Notes: generated by a model from the sequence alone, not told the origin. A DNA stretch of 64,000 nucleotides from Juglans regia (GCF_001411555.2 NC_049907.1:32005734-32069733); one strand, 5' to 3'. Shown: positions 24,315 through 36,220, numbered from the stretch's first letter. A program made the numbers and translations.

Positions 24315-25556
24315 TCAGGCTCCAGATCCGACAATGACCCTTCGTGTCCGTTGGTCCTCATCCCTCTGCTTTGTATCCACCTCCATAGCATTAATTGCTA
24401 TGTCCTCAACCAACGTGTCCGTAGCCTTCTCTGCCTCCCGCATCACGGCATCCTTGGCCATTATTACCTTATTTTGCCTCACCTCTGCAGAACTCTCTGT
24501 ATTAACAGCCTCACCATGTTCTATATCCACTACCAACTCTTCAATCAACAAAGTTGATGCAGAGGCCCCGATCTTAACCTCCGAATTAATATTTTCTGCA
24601 ACTTCTATTTCTGCATTAACTGAAGGTAACGTTAAATCCTTGGGCTCCTGAATCAACATTGTTTGGTCTTCCACCCTAGGTTCCTCAATAGCTGGTTCTT
24701 TAGGCTCTTCAACAATGGGTTCTTGTTCTTCAACAATTGTTTCTTGTTGCCGAACCCAAGATTTATTTTCAGGTCTCTTTTTCCCAGCCTGACAAGTGCG
24801 CACGTTGTGCCCCTGGATTTTACATTTAGAATAGAATGCAGGCAATGTTTCATACACAATATCTTGCTTACGACTAGATCCCAACCCCGACGTCCCAATC
24901 CAAAAATGAGAAATAGGCTCAATGGCAGCATCCATCTCCACACAGATGCACGCACCATCAGTGCGAGTCGCACAACGCGTAGGATTATCACGCATAATAA
25001 ATCTACCTATCGGAGCTGTCAATATTTTAAGCAAAGATTCATGATAAAAATTAGGAGGCAAACCTGGTAATACAATCCAGACCGGAACAATTGATGGTTC
25101 TTCCTCCTCCTTAAAATCTGGTGTCCAGTGGAAGACACGATATGGGATTCCGTCAATATCGCAAACCTCGATTGACAGTGCTTTCATGCAATCTTCCTTT
25201 GAAACCGTACGTACAAAAACATGTCGAGGATGCCTCATGGTTGAAACGATGGGAGTACCTTCCAAACTCCATCGATTTCGAATGAAGCTCCTGATAGCAT
25301 CCAAAGACGGCCGATTGCGAAGGAACTTCAATACTATCGAGAACCTGAAAGGTTCTACCGAACGAAATATCTTCTCCTTGGAGAACTGAAAGAAGAGTTT
25401 TCCATCCTTGGATTTTGGCGCATGGCGTGACACAGCCAATTCAGGAAGAGGCTGAGGGACCACCGAGACTAAATCCACAAACCGGCTGCCAACATCTTCA
25501 ACAGCTGCAGCCTTACGTGAAGCTGGAACAGAATCTAGCAAAAGTTGAAAACTCAA
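24315..25556 (-). pseudogene. LINE ORF1, DUF4283 nucleic-acid-binding protein
   Basis: About 413 codons open on the minus strand. Residues about 45-130 match the DUF4283 domain of plant L1 ORF1/gag-like proteins (FSKEKI, then RFSIVLKFLRNRPSLDAIR and the RHPRHVFVR strand). Near residue 245 a zinc knuckle reads FYSKCKIQGHNVRTC; the first Cys of the usual C-x2-C-x4-H-x4-C is Tyr. The C-terminal half is an acidic Glu/Val/Pro-rich tail with EEPKEP-type repeats. The frame opens at a TTG and has a TGA four codons upstream (TGA AAA CTC TTC TTG), with no ATG before the domain, so the original start is lost or altered. It is separated from the endonuclease by a poly-T/A tract near 24224-24238. Role in family: RNA binding in the LINE RNP. 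Confidence 0.85.
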
Positions 25557-25560
25557 GAAG

Positions 25561-25640
25561 AGTTTTCAAGAAGTCCGCAACATTTCTTGGAGCATTTCAA
25601 GAAGTCTGCAACATTTCTTGGAGCATTTCTTGTACCATTC
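25561..25640. repeat. 33-bp tandem repeat in LINE 5' region
   Basis: The block AAGAAGTC(C/T)GCAACATTTC followed by TTGGAGCATTTC occurs twice side by side, then a partial third TTGGAGCATTTCTTG. It lies between the LINE's 5' TSD and ORF1 and may be a remnant of a repeated 5' UTR promoter, as seen in other L1 lineages (inference). Confidence 0.7.
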
Positions 25641-27187
25641 ACCTTGCACAAAGTTTGATACAACCATGGTCCATGAATTTGCTTCCCTTTTGACAGTACC
25701 ATGCTCCAAATCCAAGGTGTGATTCATCACCGTGCATGACATTTCATATGTCATATATCAAGTGTAAGTACGCATGTTATAAGTCTCATGTCACATGCAT
25801 TTAGAAAAAAGTGTTTTCAAAGAAAAAATTTTTTTAAAGAAAGTATTTTCAAATAAAAGAGTTTAAAAGTTTTATCATGACCTCAAGTACTAGGGTGGGG
25901 GGAATGTCCTAGTGGAATTTCTCTATCCACTATGGAGTGCTTAAGAACAGAGTGGTAACCTATGGGTCAACAAAGTATCGTCGACGAGTCTCGAATGGAT
26001 TATTTTCAAAGGATGCCGGAGCGAAGAAGTGCCTAACGCTAGTGGGTGCATAAGGCATGTAACCCAATGAAGTAAGGTCGAGTTAATATGAATATTTGTT
26101 TATGATGTATTCATTGCGGTGTACGGACCATTGATGGTGCTGTAACTAGCAGGAACACATAGTGCTAAGGGGAACTGTGTTGTGTCCACCCTCTGAACAT
26201 GAATATGAGTTTATGTGCTAAGGATCATTCGATGCAAATCTTGTGATATGTTCTGATAAGGCAAGTTCTGATTAAGATCATATGATTAAGAAAAGTTAGA
26301 AGTTTTTTTGAAAAGCTAAAGACTCTGTTACAATTCTTTTGAAAATGGTCAAGTGCACAAGTCAAGTTCTGGTCAAAGTCATAAGTCAAGTACATGTCCA
26401 TGCACGCATTTCATGATATACCTATTGTATGTTTGTGTTAATTGTGGTATGTTGTGTGATTACTTGCTGAGATTTCTTGAAATCTCATTGTGGTAGTTTC
26501 CACTACCATTTCTCAATCGGAATGGTAGAAATTGTGACATGTGTAGTAAATGATGACCATGACCAAGAGGAAGAGAATGGCACCTCCTCATTTGGAGAGG
26601 GTTGTGCCTAAGATGGTTGTAAGTCAGCCTGAGCCCTCCATCCTAGAGCGACTCGAGGCCATCGACCGGGGCATTACTGGTATACTTGAGTTCATTGCAG
26701 AATTCAAACGGCATAACAACTGAGACAAAGATAAGACTTTGGAAAAATGTGTGAAGCCCAAACCCTCTTGAAGAGAACAATAACTTAAGCTATTTTGTGG
26801 AAGGAAAAAAAGAAAAGAAAATAGAAACAATACTTCTAGTTTTAGACCTCAACTCTTGTGGAACTATATTTTGAGGAGGTTCTATGTTTTGATAGTTTTA
26901 AACTATACTCTATGATTTGGGACATTATATCTTTATAATATATGTTTACGTTTTGGGTAATGTTCGGGATATGATATTAGTACGGTGTCATATGCTTTGC
27001 AATTGCTTATGACGTTGCTTAGTTTATTCGACCCTTATGATTTTTCCGCTGCTACGTTATAGCATACCGCTAGTGTACTTAAGTGCATAGCATATTATCT
27101 GTCATGTAAGAGGGGACCGTCGCCTTATATTATATGTCTCGGCATCTCAGTCACCGTCTAATTTCAAGTGGGGCTGAGAGCACCATA

Positions 27188-28428
27188 TAGATTTAGAGAA
27201 TTTGTTATTTGGTATTGTTTAAAAGTGGTTAACTAAATTTGTCATTTTAATAGATACAAATTAAAAATTTAATAAATATTATTAAAATATAAATTTTATT
27301 TTAAGTCTTAAATAAATAAAATAATTTATTATATTTTATATATAAATTATAAAAAATTATAATAATTAAATAAAATAAAACCGAATTATTTATGTAACTA
27401 GATCTTAAATACTATCAATTATTTTTTATTTTTATTTTTCATAACGAATGACCGGAATCAGCCATAGTGCCTTACTGACTAGCCGTCAGAACACGCCAAC
27501 TGCACCAAGTCTTTCTTTCGTATCAATTCAGCTTTCTGTCCTCCATTTATTAGTCTCATTACTACGATTTCAGCTTTATTTCATTTCAACTCTATCTTTC
27601 TTTCCTTTCGGTGTCAGCGTTTCTCCACCTACAAGAACACAGCTCCTCCAATACTAAAAACACGGCTCCATTTCCGCATTCACAATCTCCTTACGAATGC
27701 CCCGACTCATGCCCCAACTCTCCTTGTGTAGATTTAACTGCCGCACCATGGCTGCAAGTGAGCTCAGCGAAGGTTTTTTCCCTCTCTCTACTGGCTAACA
27801 GCATACGTTTTGGATTAATGCATGTGCTGAAAATATACTCTGCGCATCTTTTTTGTTAATATTTGTTGGGTACTAATGTTTGTTGTAATCGAATTTTATA
27901 TGTTTTTTGGTGTTTATTATACTATAAATACGATGCCTTGTGCTTTCTTTTGCATATTTAGCTGTGTAAAGTGCTGAAGGGCTTTGATTTTTTTTTTTTG
28001 ATAAGTAAAAAAATAAGAAATCTCGTTGCTTGGATTTTTTTTTATTACCTTGAAACCAATAAGAAACATATACCGACCAGTAACTAGACGTTTAATTACA
28101 TGGATATTCGTCATCTCTTACATTTTCTTAATCATATAATTTATTAGGCAACGAGATTCTTGTTGAGAAGAGTCCTGCAAAGAGCAGACAAAAAATTCTA
28201 TAAGTCCTACCTTGGAATGAGCTGTTTTGGGAAAAAGGTAATATTACCATTAACTCAGCCTTTCTAGCTGTCTTTTTATATTTACGCTATCAATTGCACG
28301 AATAATTTTTAGTTAGTTTATGTATTGCATCCATATTTAGTTCATGCACATATTTACCTATAAAACAAGCTTCCATAGTTTCTTTAAATTGTAGACAGTT
28401 TCATGAGCTATAGCTATCTTATTTTACT
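27188..28428. other. no firm gene; AT-rich tract and exon-like segments
   Basis: 27193-27430 is almost pure A/T and continues the tract left of the nest. At 27756 a good context (CACCATGG) starts MAASELSE, then a possible donor (AAG|GT at about 27771). Near 28148 a TTAG acceptor is followed by an open segment to a GT donor at about 28238. Joined in phase they give only a short peptide with no family I recognise. A T run at 27988-27999 followed by GATAAGTAA resembles the A-tail end of a minus-strand retroposon fragment. None of this reaches the level of a gene call. Confidence 0.25.
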
Positions 28429-28814
28429 CACTACAAGAAAAAGTGTCATTTCCGGCTATGTTTATTTCAGCGACGTAAATATCGCCGCTAATAACTTATT
28501 TTACTGTTACGGTAAATCTTTTGTGTCCATTAGGAAAATCGCCGGAATAGATCATTATTTTTGGCGATTTATTGTCGCCGCTAATAAGGTTGTCCCCAAT
28601 ACGCTTATGTATAGCAACTCAGTCGTTATCATTAAAAAAAAGTCGTTTCTACAAATTATTATTTTCGATGATTTTATGTCGCCGCTAATAATATTGTCGC
28701 AAAAACCTAAAATCCTATCCATCTTACTTATTACGGCGTAATAAGTCCTACACAGTAACGTAAACTTAAATTTACCCCCCGCGCCTAATTTCCCTATTAT
28801 GTTCCCCCCACGAG

Positions 28815-29080
28815 GTTTGCCCCTCTGTCTCTCTCTCTCTCTGACTTGAGGCTTTGCACGGTTGTTTCCGGTTGCTGTCGCCGCCTCGCTGCTGCCTAGC
28901 TGATGCCGATGAGTTTCTCTTTCATTATTTTTGGCTCCATCGATCTATCTCTCTCTCTCTTTCTTTCTGACTCGAGGCTTCGCATGGTTGTTTCTGGTTG
29001 CTGTCTTGCCACCTAGCCGATGCCGGTGAGTTTCTATTTCACTATTTTAGGCTCTACCGATCTCTCTCTCTCTAATGCTG
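28815..29080. repeat. two-copy tandem repeat, about 130-140 bp
   Basis: CT microsatellite followed by GACT(T/C)GAGGCTT(T/C)GCA(C/T)GG, TTGTTTC(C/T)GGTTGCTGTC and a GATGCCG(A/G)TGAGTTTCT splice-donor-like end, repeated twice, with a partial third CT block. Confidence 0.75.
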
Positions 29081-29487
29081 CCACTGATCGGTTTCCTGGC
29101 CGGGTATAATATTGATTTCATAGAACCGAATGACTACTGCATTTTATCTTGAAGTACTTACCAGTCCATAGTCCGAATGACTGCATTTCATATGGAGTCC
29201 ATGTATATGAAGTTCTTATCTCTGTACTTGAGCCCCAAATAAGAGAGAGAAAAAAGAAGTCATTAAAATCTCTATCATTGTGTGGCTTTTATTTTCAGCA
29301 CATAAGCCTTTGTTTGACATTGAAATTGCTGTGATATTTGTCATCTGCATGCTCAACCACTACCAGACTTAGATCAGAGAGTTCATCATATTGACAAAAG
29401 TTTACTGCAAGTTTATTAATATTGTAGTTGGAGATTATCTTCCATCTAACGCTTTCTAGCTAGATGATCATGATCAACCATTTTTAA

Positions 29488-29582
29488 TGCAGTGCATGCT
29501 TGCCCCCACCATGAAAATATCTTCTATATATTTACCTGGAAGGACTAGTACTCTAGCTATATATATATACATATATATATAA
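29488..29582. repeat. direct repeat copy 1
   Basis: About 95 bp (AATGCAGTGCATGCTTG..., CACCATGAAAATATCTTC, GGAAGGACTAGTACTCTAGC) that recurs at 29957-30052 with few differences, followed in both copies by a TA microsatellite. Confidence 0.85.
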
Positions 29583-29956
29583 AAATACAGGTGAGACTCT
29601 GTTCATATGGATATATATATATATTATATCCTACTAATTAGCACGATTAAGGCTAGCTTGCAACTCAAAGTTCATGCTCATATCAATCCTCCATGTTACA
29701 ATTCAAACACACACACAAAAATGAATTACTAGATAATTTCAAAGATCAATCGACATGCATGCAGTAAAATTAATATTTATATTAACAATTATATATAATA
29801 ATGCAACATTTTGTGATAGTACTATGATAACTAGGGTGGAAAATAACAAGCTGGCTGTTCAGTTTGCTTGTAGCATACTGAGTGATTTTATTATATTTAT
29901 TTACTTATATATACGTGTATATTGTAAGTGATTTTATAGGTCAACTAATAATATAA

Positions 29957-30052
29957 AATGCAGTGCACGCTTGTTCCCACCATGAAAATATCTTCTATAT
30001 ATTAACCTGGAAGGACTAGTACTCTAGCTATATATCTATATATATATATATA
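29957..30052. repeat. direct repeat copy 2
   Basis: Second copy of the 95-bp unit at 29488-29582, same orientation, about 470 bp downstream. Confidence 0.85.
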
Positions 30053-31719
30053 TAATTGATCATGTCACATATAATTAATGGTGGTCGATCTAGAATCACA
30101 TGTCAATAGCCTCAACTATTGTTTAGCTTAATCAAGTGGTTCTCATCTCACTCTAGTAATCATTGTCTTTTTTGCCTTAATTTGCACCTTTGCCCTTTGC
30201 CTCCAAGGGCCTTCAGTTTCTCCAAATTCTCTCTCCATGCATTTACTTCCTCTCTTCTTCTTCTTAATATGAAGGTTTGTTATTTCCTCCAATATTAATT
30301 TTTCTCAAACTGACCATTTTAGTTTTTGCAATAATATTCCAATACGTACTCGTTTTTACAGTGAACTCCAGCTTTATGCTAATTTATAATTTCATGGAAA
30401 TGATATATACCAGACCAGTCTTCTTAATTAATTAGTTATTTTAATTTTGAAACCAGACCTACGTACGTATGTACCTTAATTCTCATAAGCATTAAAGGAT
30501 GAATGTTAATTGAAAAAACATATATATATATATATATGCTATATAACCTACATAGTAATTAGGTAAAACTAAATTTTTTGGGTGGGTTTGAGGCTTATCA
30601 TGAATTAATGACCTATTTTTCTTTCTATTTGTTAATTATTGATTATTCAGTCATATATATCTAAAAAATGACTGGAGTTAGCTACAAAAATTAATGTATT
30701 TGATGTTGATGTTGAAACATTATATATATTGATTATATCAGTGATCTAGAATTGTGGGTTCACATGCATGCATGAGAAGATTGATTGAGAAAACGCATGC
30801 ATTTCTTGTCTTTCACCAGGTAGCTGAGGATGTTCTGCGTGAATTGTTAGTTTAATTTCTGTATATATACATAGAAAATGCTATTGAAGTAGTTAGATTA
30901 TAATGTGGTTGAGAACAAAACATCTTGCCAAAAACATTGTTTCTAATTCAACTGCATATGGAAGAATAATAGGGGGAAATTAAAAAGGCATTGAAGTTAA
31001 TTAAAAAGATAAGAGGAAGAAGAAGAAGAAGAAGATTGATAAGTAGCATTACAATGGAAGAATGGATATATATCTGTAGTGCTGGAAACAAAATCATATA
31101 TATATATATATTAATATGATTGGAGTTACCAACTTTGCTACATATGCATACATATTTAATAATTAGTCATTTAAATGTTAATGATCCATTCCTCTCCAAT
31201 ACATCATGAGCAGCTTAGATCTAATTGCACCAGTAAAAAGATGAGTTGATCAGTAGTTACAACCATGATCATAAATAATAGATAGCTAAAAGTCCCACAA
31301 CTTTTATATATGTTAATAATTACCAAATTCATGGACAAAAAAAAGTACATGAATTTCATTAGTTGGGTTAATTCTTTTGGTTCCTTTTAATTTTTGACGA
31401 AAAAGTACAGAGAATAAACATTTTTTCACATTAATCAAGATTATCATGAATGATCAAATAAGCTAGAATCTTTGCCAAAAGCTTCTGATTAAACCTTTTT
31501 ATTGTGAAATCTCATGAATTGCGTGACACTACGAATTAGCCAAAATTCACTTTTTTTCATGATTCAACAATATCATCTTTGTGATTTTGAAGTTTCCTTA
31601 TGCTGGTATTCTATATATTTCAATTGTTTGCAATGATATAATGGGCAAAGGGTTAACGATAGTTTATTGTTTGGAAATGTTTGGAATTTGGTTTTTAGTT
31701 CAACAAAAATCATTCAAAA

Positions 31720-33275
31720 TGAATACCCGACATAGGCCTACTCGTGCTCTACCTTCTTCATTCTTAGTAAGGATGGCGATGAGGATCTCCAGCGTAAGGT
31801 GGTTCTCTTTCTTAAGAAGAGTATTCCACTATCAGAATGGATCAAGATCTGATCTTAGCTTGAACCTTTCAATTCAAGCACTTGCATGCTGATGGAATTT
31901 ATAGTTTTGGTGATTCAAATATGCATCACAACATTTACTATAGCCATTTCCAAGGAGAAGCCTATTTGGCCAATGAGAATATAGATTGTTGGTTATAATA
32001 TTGGATGTGTTCTTAGTCTGTTGCTACTCTACGGCTGCTATCGGCATCATCTCAATCATGGAGATGGTTTTGGCCTTTCTGATGTGGAACAGCAGAGGGG
32101 CAGCGAAGAATCTAGGTATGCTAGCTTTACATACAATTCGCCCCTTAACCTTATATGATTCATTTATATTTTTCTCTTAAACAAAATCATTGGTTTTCAT
32201 GCGTTGTACTAATAGTGACAACTCGTCTGTTGGGATCATTACAAAGATTGTGAGTTAGTTATAAAACATCATGCAATTAGTTATTGAGGATAAGTCTTTG
32301 ATTTTGTTCTTTGGGTGGAATTATTGAGGAATTATGCAAACAACTTAGTAGTGATGAACCCTTAGTGATATGATAAAAGCCTCAAGTACAAATAACTTCA
32401 AATCAATTCGATAATGATTGGTGGTTACTATATTTTGTACTAGGCCACCTTAAAGTTTTAATCGTATTGGCAGCAATATTTAAATGATGAAAAACAAGAT
32501 ACAAACTCATGAATTGCCTGCTTTTAATTTTTTTCATACAAACAAGTTTCCATAATTTTAATGGAAGTGTTACAGAGAGTTTTTGACAACTCAAGAGCTT
32601 TTCGAAGCCTTCTAATTGATTGCTACAATGGATACAGGATCTCACATCTAATGAACAAATGCCGAACTTCACTCGAATTGTTCTTTGCATTATGGTTTGT
32701 AATGGGTAATGTTTGGGTATTTGACTCTCGATTTGGGTCCTTCAATCGAGCCCCAAAACTGCACGTGCTATGCATCTCCTTGCTAGCTTGGAATGCAATT
32801 TGCTATTCATTTGCATTCCTGCTATTTTTGCTACTATGCTATTGCGTGCCAATGATTAGCAACCTCGTCGGATACAACATGAATGCGGGGTCAATTGAAT
32901 GAGGAGCATCCGACGAGGAAATTTCTCAGTTTCCCAACATCTGACCTTGCAAATGATGATCCAGTAAGTTCTCATTTCTTTCAACTTACACTTATAGATA
33001 AGCTAATATCTTTCATAGGACATAACAAATTTAGTAGATTCTAAGTCAAAAGAATATATTGGCATGTTGAAAGTTGAAGTGCTAATGAGATTGTCTTATT
33101 TTCTTTGTGTTTGTGGTGGGAATGACCGGAATGCTGCATTTGCATAACCAATTACTTGGACAGGGAAGAATTAAGGAGGTTGCCATGTTCCCATGTCTTC
33201 CACCTCAAGTGCATAGATCAATGGCTCCAAATTATATCTTCTTGTCCTCTTTGTAAACAAGAACTAGGGAGGTAG
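31720..33275 (+). pseudogene. RING-H2 E3 ubiquitin ligase (At1g12760/At1g63170-like), broken copy
   Basis: Three exon-like blocks on the plus strand. Block 1 (31720-32115) starts MNTRHRPTRALPSSF, loses one base in the SLNPFNSST region near 31866, and has TAG in place of Trp near 31982; it then reads a hydrophobic segment and ends at a GT donor at 32116. Block 2 (acceptor AG at 32637-32638) reads HLMNKCRTSLELFFALWFVM and VFDSRFGSFNRAPKLHVLCI, the conserved membrane core, with a TGA in an Arg position near 32900 and damage after ISQFPN. Block 3 (about 33129-33275) holds a complete C3H2C3 RING: ECCIC, LPCSHVFHLKC, DQWLQII, CPLC, then TAG at 33273. No good AG acceptor precedes block 3. The family transfers ubiquitin from E2 enzymes and is membrane bound. 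The nonsense codons and frame loss indicate a pseudogene, probably carried by the surrounding CACTA element. Confidence 0.8.
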
Positions 33276-34760
33276 TACAATAAATATATATATATCTATA
33301 TATATATATTGGGAAACATGTTTTTTGTGGAGTAATACATATGTTTTGAAGAGTTTTCATTGATTTGGAGTTGCTCACAAGATGGCCCTCACCTGTTGCT
33401 TTCACTTTTGTCATGTTAAGTTTATGTGGATCAAGGATTTTGATCTGGAAGGCCTTAACAAACTCTTCTCATTGTGTTCTTTCTTCTACCTCAAGGTGCT
33501 TAGTATGGTGTTAAGGTAAGAAAAATGCATAAATAGATTATATTTATTTGTCATTTATGCTTTACAAAGGTGTTGTATTAACATAGATGATGTGGACAGA
33601 TATTGCCTGGTGTTCCATGGTACAAATAACGCCTCCTCCATCAGAAATCTCTTGGTTCGCTAATGGTCATTATTCTCATAAGGACTGTGCAATATAATTT
33701 CTCTAAGCTGAGGGTATGTAAACTTCACCAATCCATGTTGCTAATTTGTTTATGTTCTATATTTGTGATGACTTTGATACAATTGCTAGACATGAATTGC
33801 TTTAACCTGGTTATTTTTATCTATATGCTGCACCTAGAGGCTGAGATGGAATGTGTTATTCTTTATTTTGGTGATTAGATGAGTTACCCAATTAACTGCA
33901 TTATAGGTGGATATATTAAAAAATTAATGTATACATGCACCTATGCTTGCACATTGTAGATAAAAGATATGGAAAAAAACCTAGTAGACAAGTTAATTGA
34001 AAATTCGAGATCTCACAACATTAGTTCAAAATTTGTTTCACTTAATATTTTTCTTTATGCATTTTACATTAAAGAAAAACATGCTCGTGTTAATTTTATT
34101 TGCTTAGGAATCATATATATTTAATGTAATCATATATTTAATGTTGTTTCACTTAATGTAATTAGCTTGCCAGCTGTCTTTATTTAATGCAACCATTATA
34201 ACATTAATAAAGTGAATGTACATTGTGGAAATGATGAATGTACATTGTGGTTGACTTTGAGAACTAAAGAAGAATGTATATGTTTGCAGCAGTTAACATC
34301 AATGAAGAATGCATTACGTTTTGAGAAGAAGAGTTGAAGAATGAAGTTTTGAGATTAAGACAATTTTGAGATCATGACGAAGGCCAGCAGCTTCCAAGGG
34401 ATGATCAAGGCTTGCTTAGGAAACTCTAGTTACTCTATATTGAAGAGAGGACACCTATAAAACAATATTGATATATTGTGGGGTGTTAAGTAGTACTTTA
34501 GACTAAACTATCATCAATTTCAATTTGAGCAATTTTCATTAATGTATGATGTTGGGGATGTTTAAACCATCTATATATATATATATATATACACTTCAAT
34601 GATGATTAATTCATGATATTGTATGCTTATTAGGAAATATAATTGATCAGGTGGTTTAATGGATTAAACTGATGTTGAAAGCAAGCTGAATTGTATACAG
34701 AAAAAATATTTCAATTCATTCTGGCGAGTTAAAGCTAAAATGTTATAGATGAATTGATTC
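33276..34760. other. no gene recognised; 3' flank of RING copy
   Basis: AT-rich, with TA runs at 33284-33310 and 34571-34590. The proximal part may be the former 3' untranslated region of the RING gene. No other coding signal. Confidence 0.35.
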
Positions 34761-34840
34761 ATTTCCGGCGATTATATCTCGGTGAAGTTACTAAGTATCG
34801 ACAATAATATTTAATGGGAAATACTTTTTTTCTGCTAGAC

Positions 34841-36220
34841 TATCTCGCAGCAATAGCTCCATTTTGGCTTTTTTTTTTTTTCTAATTACATATATATATC
34901 TAAGGGCAATGCAAAAGAGCTTAATATATAATTATGAAGGACCTTTGTGATTTATATATATAGTATTTCAATTAAGAACATTATATTGAAGGCCTACTAG
35001 ATAATCAGTTTGCTTACCCATCTTAAGTTTTAAATTATGAACTACACTTTATATATATATATATATATATATATAGTTTCTTATTTAAACTTATAATGAC
35101 TAACTTATAAGGTGGTTCTAAGAACTTGGATTTGATATCAATTAAAGTCATAGCTCATAATTGTAAATACAATATATATTCCTCCATTATAAGTAAGCTG
35201 CATCTTATCAATAAAATTTACAAACTAAGTAATGTCCTAATATTAAAATATTACATCTTTAATTTGATGATTCCATGATTTTTTTTTAATGTTGTACGCT
35301 TATTTTGGGATATTGAGAGTACTTTGCCGTGTTCTTAATTAATTATGTTGTAGTCATTGATGTTCTTGTAGAAAAATGTATACGTTTGATTTGAACTGTT
35401 TTATGTGATAGAGTCTTTGGAGTTTATACTTCATGTATAGTTGGGATGTGATTTTAAATGACATGAACTAATTTCCTAACCCTCTGGATATGGGGGTGTT
35501 ACAGATTATACTTAAATTTTATGGCATATTCTTTCGGAAGGCTTCTGCAGCAAAGCTTGAGTCGTAGATGACAAGTTTCAAGACAAAATGTTATGAATTT
35601 TTGTTGACTTTCCAGTAGAGGCCGAGAACTCAATGAACATGTATTCTTGAAGGAAAGGTGAGAGATCTAGAAGAAAAGATAAAATTGGTTCCGATGACTT
35701 AGAGTGTCCATCCAATCCGAGATGGACGTCGATCCGTCTACGTCGATTTGAGATGGCTTAGAGTGTTTCCCACACGACCGTCTCTCTTTGTTCTACTTCC
35801 CTCTATTTTATTTCTCTTCAGTCTTCATACACGGGATCTAGCCGAGTTATCTCAAAATATATGCGAGAGGTGGTCGCTCGACTCTCTAAAATAATAAAAT
35901 TCATTCAATAACCCTATAGAAGATGCAAAACTTAACTTTCATTGATACAAAGATGTCCTATATATGAGGATTGTATAGGGCTTTACAATTATAGATTCAA
36001 ATATATAACGTTATCAAAATATTCAAAAGTTGAAGTTATAAAATATAATTAACTATAGTATAAATCAATCTACACCAATTAAAACATCTATCCATGATCA
36101 CCCAAAGGCTTGCAAAGAAATTTTATATGCAATCAAAGAAGAACATCTATTATCTGCTGGCTGGAGAGCAATAAAGATTTATTTATGAAAAATTTTATTT
36201 ATCATCTTTTTTATTATAAT
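34841..36220. other. no gene; contains an LTR terminus remnant ending at 35503
   Basis: The segment ending ATATGGGGGTGTTACA at 35503 has the form of an LTR boundary (minus-strand start TGTAACACCCCC, a TGTAAC end like the solo LTRs but a different subfamily). A partner end and a TSD could not be found by eye, so this may be a truncated copy. The TA run at 35051-35074 and the remaining sequence show nothing recognisable. Confidence 0.4.

Larger units (their letters stand above)
10921..25730 (-). mobile_element. L1-type LINE, about 6 kb once the LTR insertion is removed
   Basis: Flanked by a 14-bp target duplication with one mismatch: CGTGCACGACATTT at 10907-10920 and CGTGCATGACATTT at 25731-25744. 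The A-tail appears as the T run at 10918-10924 (3' end on the left). Reading right to left on the minus strand: ORF1 (DUF4283 plus zinc knuckle), endonuclease, reverse transcriptase, zf-RVT, RNase H. The RNase H domain is cut by solo LTR B at 11432-20211, and its C-terminus resumes at 11431. About 0.5 kb plus 5.5 kb of LINE remain, which is the size of a full-length plant L1, so the 5' end is probably complete. Many stops, frame changes and a mutated endonuclease motif show it is dead. Confidence 0.85.
8681..27187 (-). mobile_element. solo LTR A, outermost shell of four-level nest, TSD TAGAT
   Basis: Left end TGCGATGACTC at 8681 and right end GAGAGCACCATA at 27187 are flanked by TAGAT at 8676-8680 and 27188-27192. 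Read on the minus strand the element starts TATGGTGCTCTCAGCCCC; the expected TG start has become TA, a single transition. Without the inserted LINE it is about 3.7 kb (8681-10920 plus 25745-27187). It has no gag or pol. The right part carries LTR-like blocks (about 25890-27150). The size and 5-bp TSD support a solo LTR. Weakest points: one terminus is mutated and the second LTR copy is absent for comparison. Confidence 0.6.
29100..31719. other. no gene recognised; promoter-like AT-rich flank of RING copy
   Basis: Very AT-rich with several TA microsatellites (for example 30519-30538 and 31098-31112), a (GAA)n run at about 31014-31034, and the 95-bp direct repeat. It may include captured upstream sequence of the RING gene. 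Confidence 0.35.
28429..34840. mobile_element. probable non-autonomous CACTA element carrying a gene copy
   Basis: Left end CACTACAAGAAAAAGTGTCA at 28429 is a canonical CACTA terminus, preceded by ACT. Within 280 bp come subterminal repeats of the TCGCCGCTAATA type (about 28485, 28575, 28680). Near 34760-34840 the complementary subterminal motif (TTTCCGGCGATTATATC) appears, and the strand ends GGGAAATACTTTTTTTCTG. Aligned to the reverse complement of the left end (GGAAATGACACTTTTTCTTG) it is a decayed copy of the right terminus. ACT follows CTAG there, compatible with a 3-bp TSD if the last two bases are lost. No transposase is inside; a RING E3 pseudogene is. The right end is inferred from a degraded match. 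Confidence 0.5.

Noticed and set aside
24315..24651. Plus-strand open frames antisense to LINE ORF1
   Set aside because: Shadows of the minus-strand ORF1, which carries the recognisable DUF4283 domain and zinc knuckle.
27756..28240. Two-exon small gene starting MAASELSE
   Set aside because: The joined frame ends after about 26 residues and matches no family known to me; splice sites alone are weak evidence.
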